Shown: one piece after another, positions 10,693 through 22,201 of the stretch
Numbering within the stretch: position 1 is the stretch's first letter
How the letters are laid out: the number at the start of each line of letters is the position of its first letter
Assembly: GCA_029721435.1 (NCBI GenBank)
Contig: CM056574.1
Location: 33,126,001-33,190,000 of the forward strand
Length of the DNA stretch: 64,000 bases
DNA from: Gymnothorax reevesii
Taxonomy: Eukaryota; Chordata; Actinopteri; Anguilliformes; Muraenidae
Direction of reading: 5' to 3'
Translations under genes and position numbers: made by a program
The notes under the pieces: model-generated
Databases searched by the model: none
What the model was told of the DNA's origin: nothing
Seen by the model: only the letters and a program-made list of their open reading frames with translations

Positions 10693-12720
10693 ATCGGGCA
10701 GAGACACAGCAAGGGGCACAATAATCCCCGTCTCGCCCTCTGGCTCCTGGGAGCCAGTTCTTTTTGTTTTGTGTCGAAAGGCAGACGCATGTTTCCACAG
10801 TACACAAATGTGCACCAACTCAGCAGGCTGCAGCTGGACCTGGGACAACCTGATGAGTATTAACCTGACTGGATGGTGCTCCATCCAGTGCAATACGGAC
10901 ATTTGGAAGATGACAGATTGTCATTTTTGGGGTATAAGGAACCCTTGTAAATTAGTAGGAGATCTATGTTGAAATGTTGTTGAAGGTAATGGATCTGGTG
11001 TATTAATCTGGAAGGATCCAAGAGTGCGGGTTGATACAGGACTAGGTTGGGAAGAGGCTATTAGAGTGGATGAAATGTTTAATATCAATTGGAATAAAAA
11101 GGCAGCGGGACTGGAGGAAGATGGTTGCCCCACTCCGATGGCCATACGTGCGTATGCCCTTAAATTGAGAGGTGAGGCCTGTGCTACATGCAGCCCTCCA
11201 GGGAAGCCCAGCACATGCCCTCTATTGTATCCTGGACCAAAAATTGGATTAGCTTCTGAAGGAGAGCCTCTGCTTGCTCTGGTTGATTTGTCAACTCGAC
11301 ATTATCATTAAATTATTAAAATTATACCTATTATCTGGCCTAGGAATTGTTCAAATTTTACACAATTAGAACAATCTATCCTAAATCTGATCAATTTTAT
11401 GTTACAGTGGTTGCCAAAATGTTATGAATATGATGTACATAGGAAACGTAGAGATCTGTTATCAGATATTGCAGGATGGGTGGGAGCCACTGGCTCAACA
11501 GTGAATGTCATTTCAATGGCTATAGAATCTAATAACCATGATTGGGCTGACAATCTGTTAGCAGCAGGCACAATATCGGTGGCAAAGGGAGGACTACTTT
11601 CTAACCAAGCTACTCGCCATCTTGCTTCTTCTACGCATGACACTGGGGAGGTGATCACTGCTTTGCTCCAGCATTTGCAAAGTACTTGAAAATACTAAAA
11701 ACTTACGAAAAGATTCTTGTGGTAGAGCATGTGTATAGGAGGATGGAGGACATGTGTTACAGATCTGGCATGGCATTCAGCAAGCAAGTGACAGCTCTGA
11801 TAGGCCATCTGCTCACGTCACGTGTACCAGGGTGGGTACGGTCTGCAGTTCTCCTGGATGCTGAGTCAGCTACCTGGGTGGCGGCCGGGGAGGGGTCCCT
11901 ATCGATAGTCGGGGCATGTCACGATGGCGAGGACATCCGTGGTGGTGTTCTAATTCCATTTGGGCGGAAGCCCATCCTGAAAGCACAAACCATACACCCG
12001 CTTCCATTCCCATGTAACGGACATGTGTGCCGAGTGCACAATGTCAAATACATCATCACTGACAACAACAGAAACATTGCCTTTTCGGAACACCAATGCT
12101 CTACTGTCAGAGGCTGGGTACTATGCACAGCCTCAATTGAGTCAGGACAAGCCCAATCACATTCAGTGGGACGTGAACTACAAATACATGTATTACCTGA
12201 ATCTACTGGAGCAATAGCAGTGATAACCAACATTACCACTTGGTGCAGGTTTGGGCCGTTACAGTATACTCTGGTCCAAAGTTTTGTGCAATGACTAACA
12301 TTTGCTACTGTATTAACCCTACTGGCACTTCTATTACTATCGGCTCCATTCTAGTCGCTCCCGATGTCACCACTAACACTTCTGTTCCAGCCTTGGAGCA
12401 CTGGGTGCTGGACCACAAAAATGATTTTGAGAGAGCTCTCATGGCGGTCTCTGACAGAATTGACAAGATATCATACTGTAGCAAAAAAGGCAAGAACTGT
12501 GACCCCCTGACTAAAAGGTGCAAACATTCCTTGGAGTAGTGTCCCCTGGGGACGACTTTGGATGGTACTATCCCAGGGAGTCTGGGGACTTAGTATTGTA
12601 AGCTTTATTTTAGTTATTTATATGTATTATAAATTAAATAGGCTAGTCAGGAAAGTACAACAAGGTCTAACATTTGTTAATCTGACCCATTATCTTGCAA
12701 ATGGTGGCCTAACCGGTATC
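10692..12720 (+). pseudogene. Endogenous retrovirus envelope remnant
   Basis: Following the integrase end without a gap, this interval shows the layout of a retroviral env gene. A hydrophobic leader-like stretch lies near 10730-10770, followed by Cys-rich surface-subunit fragments. A basic cleavage-type site (KRRD) at about 11445 precedes a hydrophobic, glycine-containing segment. The longest open piece is 11686-12294. A transmembrane and tail segment lies near 12590-12720. The frame is interrupted at several points, including stops near 10861, 11309, 11687 and 12292 and a stop at 12537-12539. I cannot assign the genus. Described as a fossil only; no intact product is predicted. Confidence 0.6.
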
Positions 12721-12764
12721 TAAATTATGGTGGGTGAGACCTTAGCTCACCACCAATGCAAAAT

Positions 12765-13220
12765 GAGGGAATGATAGAATTGAGCTACTGGATTAAGGTT
12801 TTTCTCTCAGCACACACAGATCCACACACGCTCCCATTCCCAGCCCCTTCCCCTCGTTTACCACTCACACGCTCATTCCCAGCCCCCCCCCCACACACAC
12901 GCACTCACTCACATCAATATCCTCCCACAGTGGGGGGGGCGCCTGGCACCAGGTCACACTTAGTAATTGCTGTATTGTGCTCAGAAGGAAGGTACATGAT
13001 CAAAGGTAATATCAACATCCTGTAAGTTTGGCTGGATGTCTATGGGAAGGTGTTACATCCACCACTTGCTCTGCCACGGATCTTGTACTTAAACCCCGAG
13101 ATGTGAACAGTGTGTCAGGATTCTCTGCGACTGCTACGGCGGATGCTAGGATCCTCCCTTGCGCATTGTAATAAAAGGCTTTTCAATTGGAAAGTGGTCA
13201 TTGGTGTGTCACTTCATCAG
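12765..13220 (+). mobile_element. Possible LTR of the retroviral remnant, truncated
   Basis: After the env end come a purine-rich phrase (aaaatgagggaatga), a cytosine/adenine-rich tract with two long C-runs, a lone AATAAA (13170-13175) and the start of a Tc1 fragment. Position and polyadenylation signal fit a 3' LTR. No second LTR copy exists in the window for comparison, and the ends are not defined. Confidence 0.25.
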
Positions 13221-13224
13221 TCCC

Positions 13225-13780
13225 GATTTGACTCCACGACAGAAAATATTCTTAACACAGGGAAAGCCTTGTTCAGCAGGACAATGCAAAACCACATACT
13301 GCAGTTACTGCAACAGCATGGCTTCTTAGTAGAAGAGTTCGTATGGTGAACTGGCCTGCCTGCAGTCCTGATCTTTCACTGATTGAGAACATTTGGCGCA
13401 TAATAAACGAAAAGTCCGTCAAAGGAGACCCAATACTCTCCACCAGCTGGTAACCTGTATTAAACAAGTGGGATCAAATTTAAATGGCTAATCTCAAGAA
13501 ACTTGTCTCCTCAATGCCCAGACACCTCCACTCTGCGTTAAAAAGAAGGGATGCATGGTAAACAGGCCCCTGTCCCAACTTTTTTGAGACCTGTAGCAGA
13601 CATCAAATTTGAAATGAGCGCATTTTGTGGATAAAATGTAAAATTCCTCAGTTTCAACATTTGCTATGTTATCTCTGTTCTATTGTGACTAAAATACTGG
13701 CTGGTGTGACTTGAAAGTCATTGCGTTTTGATTTTATTCACAATTTACACTTTGTCCCAACTATTTTGGAATTGGGGTTG
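13225..13780 (+). mobile_element. Tc1-like fragment (family B), 3' part
   Basis: Contains the second catalytic Asp region (FQQDNAKPHTA-like, degenerate), then [10 protein letters not shown], the C-terminus (SSMPRHLHSALKRR-like) and the complete right terminal repeat, which ends attttggaattggggttg next to TA. The same family occurs nearly full length at 37290-38849. The 5' half is missing. Confidence 0.75.
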
Positions 13781-14524
13781 TATATTAATTTTTTTCAGCC
13801 CTTTTTTTGCCTGTATGCCAACTTTTGAGATGTATGGCAGCCAGAAAATTTGAAATAAGCTCATTTTGTGGTTGAAAATGTAAAATGTTTGTTTCAACAT
13901 TTGAAATGTTATCTATGTTCTATTGCAAGGGTGGCCAACCCTGGTCCTGGAGAGCCGCAGTGTCTGCTGGCTTTTAGTGTTCTCAGCACTTGCTTGATGA
14001 ATTAAAGCAGTTGATTACACACTTCACTGATTTCACCTGGTGTCTTTGGTTTAAATCGGGCGGAGAAAACCAAACTCGGCACACCCTCTGGCTCTACAGG
14101 ACCAGCATTATCCACCCCTACTCTATAAACTCTTATCTGTACTTCTACTTTGTCTGCATTACAACTATGCTAAATATCCAACCACATTGACAAATCTTGG
14201 TTAACACGTAGATTCTTGTCACAACCAGCAAATGTGCTTAATTGGCTCTTGGAGTCTTGTGGGTTGTTCCTGCTAATTGCTTGATTGGCTTATTATTACC
14301 AAATTAAACCTGAGACACCAGGTGAGATCAGTTAAGTGAGTAATCAACTACTTTATACCATCAATCGGGTGCTGAGTAACACCAAAAATGAGTCGACACA
14401 GCGGCTCTCCAGGACCAGGGTTGGCCACCCCTGTTCTATTATAATATATTGGCTCATGTGATCTGAAAGTCATTGCATTTTGATATTCTTCACAATCGTC
14501 CCAACTATTTCAAAATTGGGGTTG
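13781..14524 (-). mobile_element. Second family-B Tc1 fragment, opposite orientation
   Basis: Begins tatattaatt...cagcccttttttgcctgt and ends caaaattggggttg, matching the 5' UTR and 5' terminal repeat of the copy at 37290-38849 (compare 38605-38849). It is split by a hAT-type MITE at 13926-14433. The adjoining fragment on its left appears to have inserted at the TA at the start of this piece. Confidence 0.7.
13926..14433. mobile_element. hAT-type MITE
   Basis: Terminal inverted repeats of about 30 bp: the left end reads CAAGGGTGGCCAACCCTGG and the right end reads its complement, ccagggttggccacccctg. The flanking 8-mers are ttctattg (13918-13925) and ttctatta (14434-14441), 7 of 8 identical, as expected for hAT. 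The interior is non-coding. It interrupts the terminal repeat of a Tc1 fragment and is therefore younger than it. Confidence 0.85.
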
Positions 14525-14589
14525 TTTATTTACATGTGTGGGGGGGAACACACACAGACACACACACACCAAGGTTGATGTAATGTCCT

Positions 14590-15622
14590 TAAAACAAGTC
14601 AAAATGAGGCTCAGTAGTGTGTGTGTGGCCTCCACGTGCCTGTATGACATCCCTACAAGACCTGGGTATGCGCCTGATGAGGTGGCGGATGGTCTCCTGA
14701 GGGATCTCCTCCCAGACCTGGACTAAAGCATCCACCGACTCCTGGACAGTCTGTGGTGCAACGTGGCATAGGTGGATGGAGCGAGACATATCCCAGGTGT
14801 GCTCAATTGGATTCAGGTCTGGGGAACAGGCAGACCAGTCCATAGCATCAATGCCTTCATCTTGCAGGAACTGCTGACACACTCCAGCCACAAGGTCTAC
14901 CATTGTCTTGCATTAGGAGAAACCCAGGTCCAACCGCACCAGCATATGGTTTCACAAGGGGTCTGAGGATCCCAGCTCCGCACCAAATGGCAGTCAGGCT
15001 ACCTCTGGCGGGCACATGGAGGGCTGTGCGGCCCCCCAAAGAAATGCCACCCCAGACAATTATGGACCCACTGCCAAACCGGTCATGCTGGAGGATGTTG
15101 CAGGCAGCAGAATGTTCTCCACGGCGTCCCCAGACTGTCACATGTGCTCAGTGTGAACCTGCTTTCATCGGTTAAGAGCACAGGGCGCCAGTGGCAAATT
15201 TGCCAATCTTGGTGTTCTCTGGCAAATGCCTAACATCCTGCACGGTGTTGGGCTGTAAACACAACCCCCACCTGTGGACGTCGGGCCCTCATACAATCCT
15301 CATGGAGTCGGTTTCTGACCGCTTTAGCAGACACATGCACATTTGTGGCCTGCTGGAGGTCATTTTGCAGGGCTCTGGCAGTGCTCCTCCTGTTCCTCCT
15401 TGCACAAAGGCGGAGGTAGCAGTCCTGCTGCTTGGTTGTTGCCCTCCTACGGCCTCCTCCACGTCTCCTGATGTACTGGCCTGTCGCCTGGTAGCGCCTC
15501 CATGCTCTGGACACTACGCTAACAGACACAGCAAGCCTTCTTGCTACAGCTCGCATTGATGTGCCATCCTGGAGGAGCTGCACCACCTGAGCCACTTGTG
15601 TGGGTTGTAGAGTCCGTCTCAT
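14590..15622 (-). pseudogene. Tc1/mariner-type transposase, inactivated
   Basis: Starts [20 protein letters not shown] with a helix-turn-helix ([20 protein letters not shown]) and an arginine-rich linker ([10 protein letters not shown]). The catalytic pieces follow in order: LLTDESRF with the first Asp near 15165, IIVWGGIS near 15055, LLMQDNGRP with the second Asp near 14905, and SPDLNPIEHTW with the Glu near 14810. Frame changes near 15230 and 14890 split it into three pieces. It differs clearly from family A and B transposases, so at least three Tc1 lineages lie side by side here. Confidence 0.82.
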
Positions 15623-15635
15623 GCTACCACTAGAG

Positions 15636-15946
15636 CAGAGGTGGGCAGTGAGGGCCGTATCTGTCCCTGGTTTTCACACCAACGCCTGGCCTTCAATTAG
15701 TTGATTATCTAAATTAGCCAAACTATTTCTGAAATCTGACATTTCAGGTGCATTTCTTTAAATGATCATGAATGGCCAACAAAGACTGTTCTCATCTCTC
15801 CACATGAAATGTTTTTCTTTGATTTAATCTTTGCACAAGTCTATATTTGTGTATGCAATCAATTAACTCAATTAGTCAGGGTAATTGATAGAAAAGAAAA
15901 CCTGCATACACACCGGCCCTCCAGGACCGGGATTGCCCCACCCCTG
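15636..15946. mobile_element. hAT-type MITE with perfect 8-bp target duplication
   Basis: A 311-bp non-coding element with ends CAGAGGTGGGCA and its approximate complement, tgccccacccctg. It is flanked on both sides by the identical 8-mer cactagag (15628-15635 and 15947-15954). The perfect duplication implies a fairly recent insertion into the Tc1 element around it. Confidence 0.92.
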
Positions 15947-15954
15947 CACTAGAG

Positions 15955-17479
15955 TGAAAGCACCGCGAGCATTCAAAAGTGACCAAAACATCAGCCAGAA
16001 AGCATAGGAACTGAGAAGTGGTCCGTGGTCGCCACCTGCAGAACCACTTCTTTATTGGGGTGTCTTGCTAATGGCCTATAATTTCCACCTGTTGTCATTT
16101 CCATTTGCACAGCAGCATGTGAAATTGATTGTCAGTCAGTGTTGCTTCCTAAGTGGAGAGTTTGATTCACAGAAGTGTGATTGACTTGGAGTTACATAGT
16201 GTTGTTTAAGTGTTCCCTTTATTTTTTGAGCAGTGTATTTAATGAATTAAAAATGACAGGAAGGCTGAGTGGCAAAAACAATTGCAGAACCAGTCATTTT
16301 TCCATAAGGGAGGAGTTTTCTGCTAATTCCGACATGCATTGTCAAAGTTGACTTGCACAATGAGGTAGGCTGGGCCAAGGAACTGTCATAGTTCAGGCAA
16401 CACCATACTTAACTAAGAGACATGTCGGTCCCATACATGACTGAGTTAATGTATTATTTTGCGGTATATATGATTATTGAGGCACAAAAACTTAATTTCG
16501 ACATCAATCAATATTATAGCAGGATAAACTTGTGGCTAGACATTCGCTGCAGATGAGAGGGTGAAAACGCCTGTGATCTGTCTGACTGAACAGCCTTATG
16601 AAAATGATATTTTACAATTCTCCATTTTATAAACTAACGAAATTCATTCAGGCAGGTAGTTTCCTAAGTCATGGTTTTGAGCTCAGATTCCATAATCTGC
16701 TTGCATTCAGACACTGCGGGTGCGTCTGCTGGAGGCCGGCACGGTGAGTGCCGCAGCGTCACACTGTCGGCTAAAGTCAGTGATCACTCTAAGTTTAAAG
16801 GCAAAGCTATAAAACGCATCCACTGACTTGGTGTGGGATTTCAGATAGATTCTTCGGGAGATTTTTCTTTATCTAGTGAGAGCTGCATTTCTCCAAAGCC
16901 AGCTGCATCTCTGTCTGAAGTGTTTTGCATGAAGTATGAAATCCAGTGTTCTTGTATGGTTTTGTTTGAGATTTTAAATGTTGACACGAGCAGAAAAGAT
17001 TTGTTCTCTCCATTGCCTTTCACTTTTGCCTACTCCTCCTCCTTGCATCAATAACTGCAGCCATTTGTGCGCACAGCTTAGCCAGTGTAGACCTGGCTTT
17101 CAAACATGCAAAATATAGCCGCAAAAAGAAACAGCTGCCACAATCAGTTTCAGGTTTGGTAAATCACATTGCGTGTGCTAAATTAATCAATTAGCATCTA
17201 CTCCTCCCAATATTTTGCATGTTCTGGCAGACACGCCTATATTGCATATTCATTGAAGGCAAATGCACCAAATGGATTGCGCGTGTTATTTTACCCGTTT
17301 GACAGACGCAATCCTCGGTGCGCCCGATCAGTAGATCAGCTTCAACATGTGTTTGAGCGTGCTGTCAAGTTTGCGTACGTTTTTACATATTTTTACAAAT
17401 GCAAAGCTAGTAAATTAGGCCCTATGACTTCTCTAGCGACAAAGCTCTTCAGCCAGATAGAAAAGCTGTGGTAAAATGA
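15955..17479. other. Tc1 end, then sequence without a recognised gene
   Basis: The first 280 bases belong to the family-C Tc1 end. After that no exon is recognised. The part from about 17190 to 17427 (tattttgcatgttctggcag ... gtaaattaggccct) resembles the interior and right end of the element at 47118-47773, so it is probably a decayed copy of that non-autonomous family. Confidence 0.4.
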
Positions 17480-17519
17480 TTCTCTGCCCTTCAGATCCAA
17501 GAAGCTGTTTACCTGATTC

Positions 17520-19562
17520 CGGAGAGATCAGGAAGCAATGAACCTCCTTCAGGCTAAGACGCGCAGAGTTGAGATCAACGGGGTACAAAGATATGCCACA
17601 CCTCTGCTACACGTCAGCACCATGTCCACCTTGAATGCACCACCAGAGGCAGTGCTGTCCTGCCTGAGGGGAATTGAGAAACGGGTCATCAGAGAACCTC
17701 AAAAGGCAGAGGCGTATGAAGCAGAGATCACCAAACTGGAAAACGCAGGCTATATCTCTAAAATCAGCCTGGAGCTAGTGAATACATCAAAGGAATCATT
17801 GTTCATGCCACATCATGTGGTGATACACAATAACAAGAATCGAGTCGTGTTTAACTGTTCCTTCGCTTACAAAGATCAGAATCTTAATGAGCTACGGCTC
17901 CCAGGTCCAAACCTAGGCTCCTCTCTATTGGGCATCCTCCTGCAGTTCAGGGAACATTCATTTGCTTTCAATAGAGAGATAAAAGGAATGTTCCATCAGG
18001 TGAGATTACTCCCTGATGACAAGCCACTCATGCGCTTTCTCTGGCGTCACCTGCAAAGTCCTCCGGAGGCATGTACATGACCACAGTCATGAAGGAGAGG
18101 ATGCGCGTACCTCTATCGAGTAGCACTTTTATGTGGATAATTACCAAAAGTTTCCCTGATGCGTCTAAGGACATAGCCTATAAGCCTCGAGTGCTGTTGG
18201 TAGAGGGAGGCTCTGAGTGGCGGCAGTGGGCATCTAATTCGCCACAAGTCATCCGTCATCTGCCCAAGGAGATACTGGCTGATAGTAGTGAACAGTGGTT
18301 GAATAACACTGACACAGAACCACGGGAGCAAGCTTTAGAACTGAGATGGCTATGCCGCTCTGACATGCCACGGTATAAATCACGATCATCAGAGACTTCC
18401 TCTCCCGCAATAAGGAAGATTTACCGAAAATTAGCAAGATAATATGATCCCGTTCACCACATGGGCAAGTGTCCTTGAACAACAACTATGGGACAAGAAA
18501 AGAGAGTGGGATGACCCACTACTGCCCTACTGCAGCTGGGCAAGCCTGGGAGGTGGAGCTACAGCACCTAAACAACGTGAGCTTGCCCCGCTGCTTTGTA
18601 AGTCCTGACCTTAATTACTAAGCCTGCAAATGGGAGTTACACATCTTTTGTGACTTATCATAGTGTGCCTATGGCATCGCTGCATACCTACGCACAGAAG
18701 ACCCCTGAAGGCATATGGAGGTAGCCTTTCTAACAGCCCGATCTAGAGTGGCTCCAAAGCAGCAGCTCTCAATACCCAGGTTAGAGCACCTGCCCTTACA
18801 GGTGCTCAGCTTGCCAATCTGCTAAGAAACAAGCTCACGATGGAGGTTTCCAGAACAGTGTTTTGGTCAGAATCCACAACCATCCTTGCCTGGATTCAGT
18901 CACACTCCTGTCGTTTTAAAGTTTTTGTGGGAATGCGTGTTGCAGAAATTCAGGAGCTGACAGAGGCCCATGCTTGGTGTTATGTGGAGTCAGCAGAAAA
19001 TCCAGCAGATGATTTCACACGAGGGAAGACGTTGCAGGAGCGAACAGGTGAAAATTGGTGGGCTCAAAGCCCCCACTTCCTGCAGCTACTACCCGCCCAG
19101 TGGCCAACAGAATCTATTGGGCAGGGCATGGAGACCTTGGAGCACGAGGAAAGCCAGCTGATCTCAGATCAGGGCACTAATTTCAGAGGGGGAGACAGGG
19201 AGCTACGGGAAGCCTACCAAGCCCTGCAACCTTCGCTTCAGGCTCAGCTGGCGGAGATCCAGACACAATTCTCCTTCAATCCACCCAATGCCCCCCCCCA
19301 CCCCCCCTTCGGAAGCCCATAGGGGCAGGAAATCAGATCAATTAAGACTGCCCTACACACCACCCTGAACTCCCAAACAGTCACTGGAGAAGGGCTCTCC
19401 ACGATCCTTGCTGAAATCGAGGAAATACTTAAGCCGCTGGGCTACGCATCCTCGAATGTGGCAGACACAGACCCAGTTACCACCAACCTGCTTCTGAGGA
19501 ATTATCTACCTACGTTGCAGACCAGGTCCACGTGGCAAGCTGACACACCCCCATCCGGACCT
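17520..19562 (+). pseudogene. BEL/Pao pol: reverse transcriptase, RNase H and integrase pieces
   Basis: The first piece contains PHHVV, NRVVFNCS, LPGPNLGSSLLGILL and MFHQVRLLPDDK, the typical BEL/Pao RT blocks. The FYVDN catalytic box appears in another frame near 18128, after a frame change. WASNSPQVIRHLPKE follows. RNase H is represented by AYLRTEDP-, VAFLTARSRVAPK- and TVFWSESTTILAWIQS-like pieces, then NPADDFTRGKTL. At about 19160 the frame jumps straight to integrase DQGTNFRG, so the integrase zinc finger and first part of the core have been deleted. NPPNAP, then a run of C's and a stop, breaks the integrase again near 19320. Element proteins would have copied and integrated the retroelement; this copy cannot. 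Confidence 0.85.
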
Positions 19563-20222
19563 AGAGCTGTAACCAAACGTCAGTTTCGTTGTGTTGAACT
19601 CAATTTTGGCAGCTTTAATTTCATTGACCGCCTCTTCTCCAGACTTTACGGTAGCTACGTAACCGGCCATTTCGTGTGTGGGCGGTGCATGCCCTCTTGC
19701 TCCTGCAGTGTACCTGCGGCCGTGTCAGAAAATAAGGAGAATAGTCCAGGCCCTTACAGATAAAATTGTGCAGATTTGTCTACAACCATGAAATTTGGTC
19801 CAGATATTGTTCAAGACATGCTCTTTTCATTTATAGAGGTCGCCGAGATGGGCGCCCACCATGGCGGCCATATTGGACAAATCCAAGATGGCCGCCAGCC
19901 AATATGTGATTATGCCATATCTTTACTATCAAAAGTCGTAGGACATTGAATAAGGGCTCATTTGTAGGTTTTTTACCCCAAGAAATTCAAATTATACCTC
20001 TAATTCAACCTACAGAATGCAGGAAAGCCCCCAATGGCATATTTTTGGGTATTATGGCAGATACATATGGTAAATTTGAGCATTTATGATATTATCATCC
20101 AAAAATTTTTATTTATTTTTTTTTTGTTTTTCAGATCAGAGTATTGGTGCGCAATTTGGTTCACCCAAGATATGTTGACTTAAAAATGGGCATAGAAATT
20201 CAAGTCTGTGTGATAAAATAAT
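19563..20222 (+). other. 5' flank of the orphan gene
   Basis: No coding sequence is recognised. At 19858-19910 there is a short inverted pair: caccatggcggccatattgg and aagatggccgccagccaata. Both arms contain a YY1-like core (ATGGC[CG]GCC). This is the likely promoter side of the orphan gene, but no TATA box stands out. Confidence 0.3.
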
Positions 20223-21763
20223 GCAAGTACTAGTTACCCTTGATACAAAGGATGTGATGGAATTGGAAGTTGTCAATTCTCTTTCTCAGATCCATAAAGT
20301 TGGGCAAGCACTTCATGCAGAATTTATTTCAGAGAGACTCTGAAATTTTCTGATACAATCCCCCGTAACAAAGTGCTTACATTTGCCAATCGTCCTGACC
20401 CATCAAAGAAGGGTGCTAAAAGCAGCAGCATGCAGAGGAAAAATGTAACTCTGGTCATGCAACTCTTCCTGGCTTTACTGTCACGGCCAGATGCAGATAT
20501 GGGAGAATTTTTCCACTATGAAAACCAAAGAGAACCACCAAGCTTGGCAGCCCGTGGATCTCCTCCATCAGGCCACAAGTCTGATATTCTGGACTGCGTT
20601 GAAGCACCAACTGGTCAAGCAACTCCAGCCAGATTAGCCACTGTTGTTGTGCTCGATATGGCAGCAGTTGTAAATATGGTCCGTCCCTCATCAGCTAAGA
20701 CATTTTCTGATCATGTGACTCAAAATATGATTCCATTCATCGTATCTCAATTTTCCCCATCAGTGGAACGTATTGATGCTGCATGGGACAACTACCCAGA
20801 GGACAGCCTCAAAGCCCTCATGCATCAGCGACGTGGCACAGGTCCACAAATTAGGGTTGGGGGTGGCACCACCCTGATTCCAAAGCATGACTGGAACAGT
20901 GGCTTCCTCAAAAATGAGGAAAACAAAAAGGAATTTTTCTCCCTCCTCAGTGATGAGATAGTCAGGAGAGATATGGATGGAAGGCTCCTCTTATCAATCA
21001 AATTAGAGAATGTCCTCACTAACAGGCGATATGATGTGTCTGCTCTCCAACCCTGTAACTACTCAGAGGCAGACACAAGGATCTTCCTTCCCCTGGCACA
21101 TGCTGTGACAGAGGGTCACCGGACAGCCTACATTCGCACAGTTGACTGTGATGTGGTAGTTCTGGCCGTACACTTCTTCCAAACTTTAGGTCTGTCCCAG
21201 CTGTGGACAGGACTTTGTTGTGGAAAAAAATCAGAGACATTCCAATCCACTATATTAGTTCTCAGCTTGGACCTTCCAAGTCTCTGGCTCTGCCACTTTT
21301 CCATGCCATAACAGGATGTGACACAACATCACAGCTCTGTGGATGTGGCAAGAAGACTGCCTGGACATCTTGGAAAAATACTCCAGGACTTACTGAAACA
21401 CTGACTGCCCTCACCAATGATCCAACACTGGTCACCCTTGAGTCTGTTCATTTGCAGAAGCTGGAATGATTTGTGGTACAAATGTACAGTAAGGGATGTG
21501 GATTGGCTAGGGTCAATGAAGTCAGACACCAGCTTTTTACAAGTGGCACTAAAACCCTTGAGACCATACCACCAAGTCAGGCAGCATTATTTGAGCACAT
21601 AAAGAGGGTACTGCTTCAGGCAAGCTTCTTTTGGAGTCAAGCAACATCAGCTTGCCAGGAAATCCCTGACTTCAGTAAATGGGGTTGGAAGAAGGATGAA
21701 AGTGGTAAATGGCTACCATACTGGACATCCCTTGCAGATGCTAGTAAGCATCTAGTAAGCTAG
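20223..21763 (+). pseudogene. Orphan gene of the EADTR/DCDVV family, broken
   Basis: Read across three frame segments, the protein begins MQVLVTLDTKDVMELEVVN, continues from about 20340 in another frame (KVLTFANRPDPSKKGAK...), and ends WTSLADASKHLVS. Conserved-looking blocks in order are VVVLDMAAVVNMVR, IDAAWDNYPEDSLK, LQPCNYSEADTRIFL, RTVDCDVVVLAV, LPLFHAITGCDTTS, SGKWLPYWTSLADA. I recognise the pattern from uncharacterised proteins that are multi-copy in fish and invertebrate genomes; some of those continue into a Cys-rich C-terminal tail, absent here. The spaced acidic residues resemble a PIN/FEN-type metal-dependent nuclease, which is only a suggestion. Lesions: a frame change near 20340, loss of one A in the A-run near 21224-21230, and TGA at 21468-21470 (consistent with CGA to TGA). 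GTG at 20373 is not a start. Confidence 0.65.
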
Positions 21764-21795
21764 TAAGCATTTAGCAGATGCTAAAAAAACTATTA

Positions 21796-22201
21796 GTCAT
21801 GACCTGTTTTCACTCAAATTGGAAGCAATGAATGTGTTTCATGATTGTTAAATGCAGCAAGATCATTTGAAATGTCTTTATGCAATTCCATTGCTTCCAA
21901 CCCCTGAGTAATGAAAAGCGCGCAAAGTCCAAAGTCATTATTACCGTAACGCATGTGAAACTGATAAGCCTCCAAGCACAAGGACTTCAATTCTGCGTGA
22001 GAATCTCTTACATACGCGTTGATTGAATAGTTATAGACAACAGCAGAGGAGCGTAAATATACCACTTAATTCACAGCAAATGTATGAAATGCAATAGCTG
22101 GCAGGTATGCGTTATGAACGAAAACTGACCACACCTGATAATGTTGAGAGTTTTCAGAGTTTCCCAAGTGGTAATTTAAATGATTGAAAACAGGTCATGA
22201 C
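21796..22201. repeat. Foldback element inside the insertion
   Basis: The left arm gtcatgacctgttttcactc and the right arm gattgaaaacaggtcatgac are inverted copies about 400 bp apart. Interior is non-coding. It lies just after the truncated 3' end of the orphan gene and may have removed its tail. Confidence 0.55.

Larger units (their letters stand above)
14575..16235 (-). mobile_element. Tc1/mariner element (family C), 3'-truncated
   Basis: The right end reads gtgttccctttattttttga gcagtg followed by TA, which is a 5' terminal repeat when read from the minus strand. The transposase lies on the minus strand. The other terminal repeat is missing: the element stops at a short (CA)n tract at about 14548-14573 shortly after the transposase C-terminus. 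A hAT MITE (15636-15946) sits between the 5' repeat and the start codon. Confidence 0.8.
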
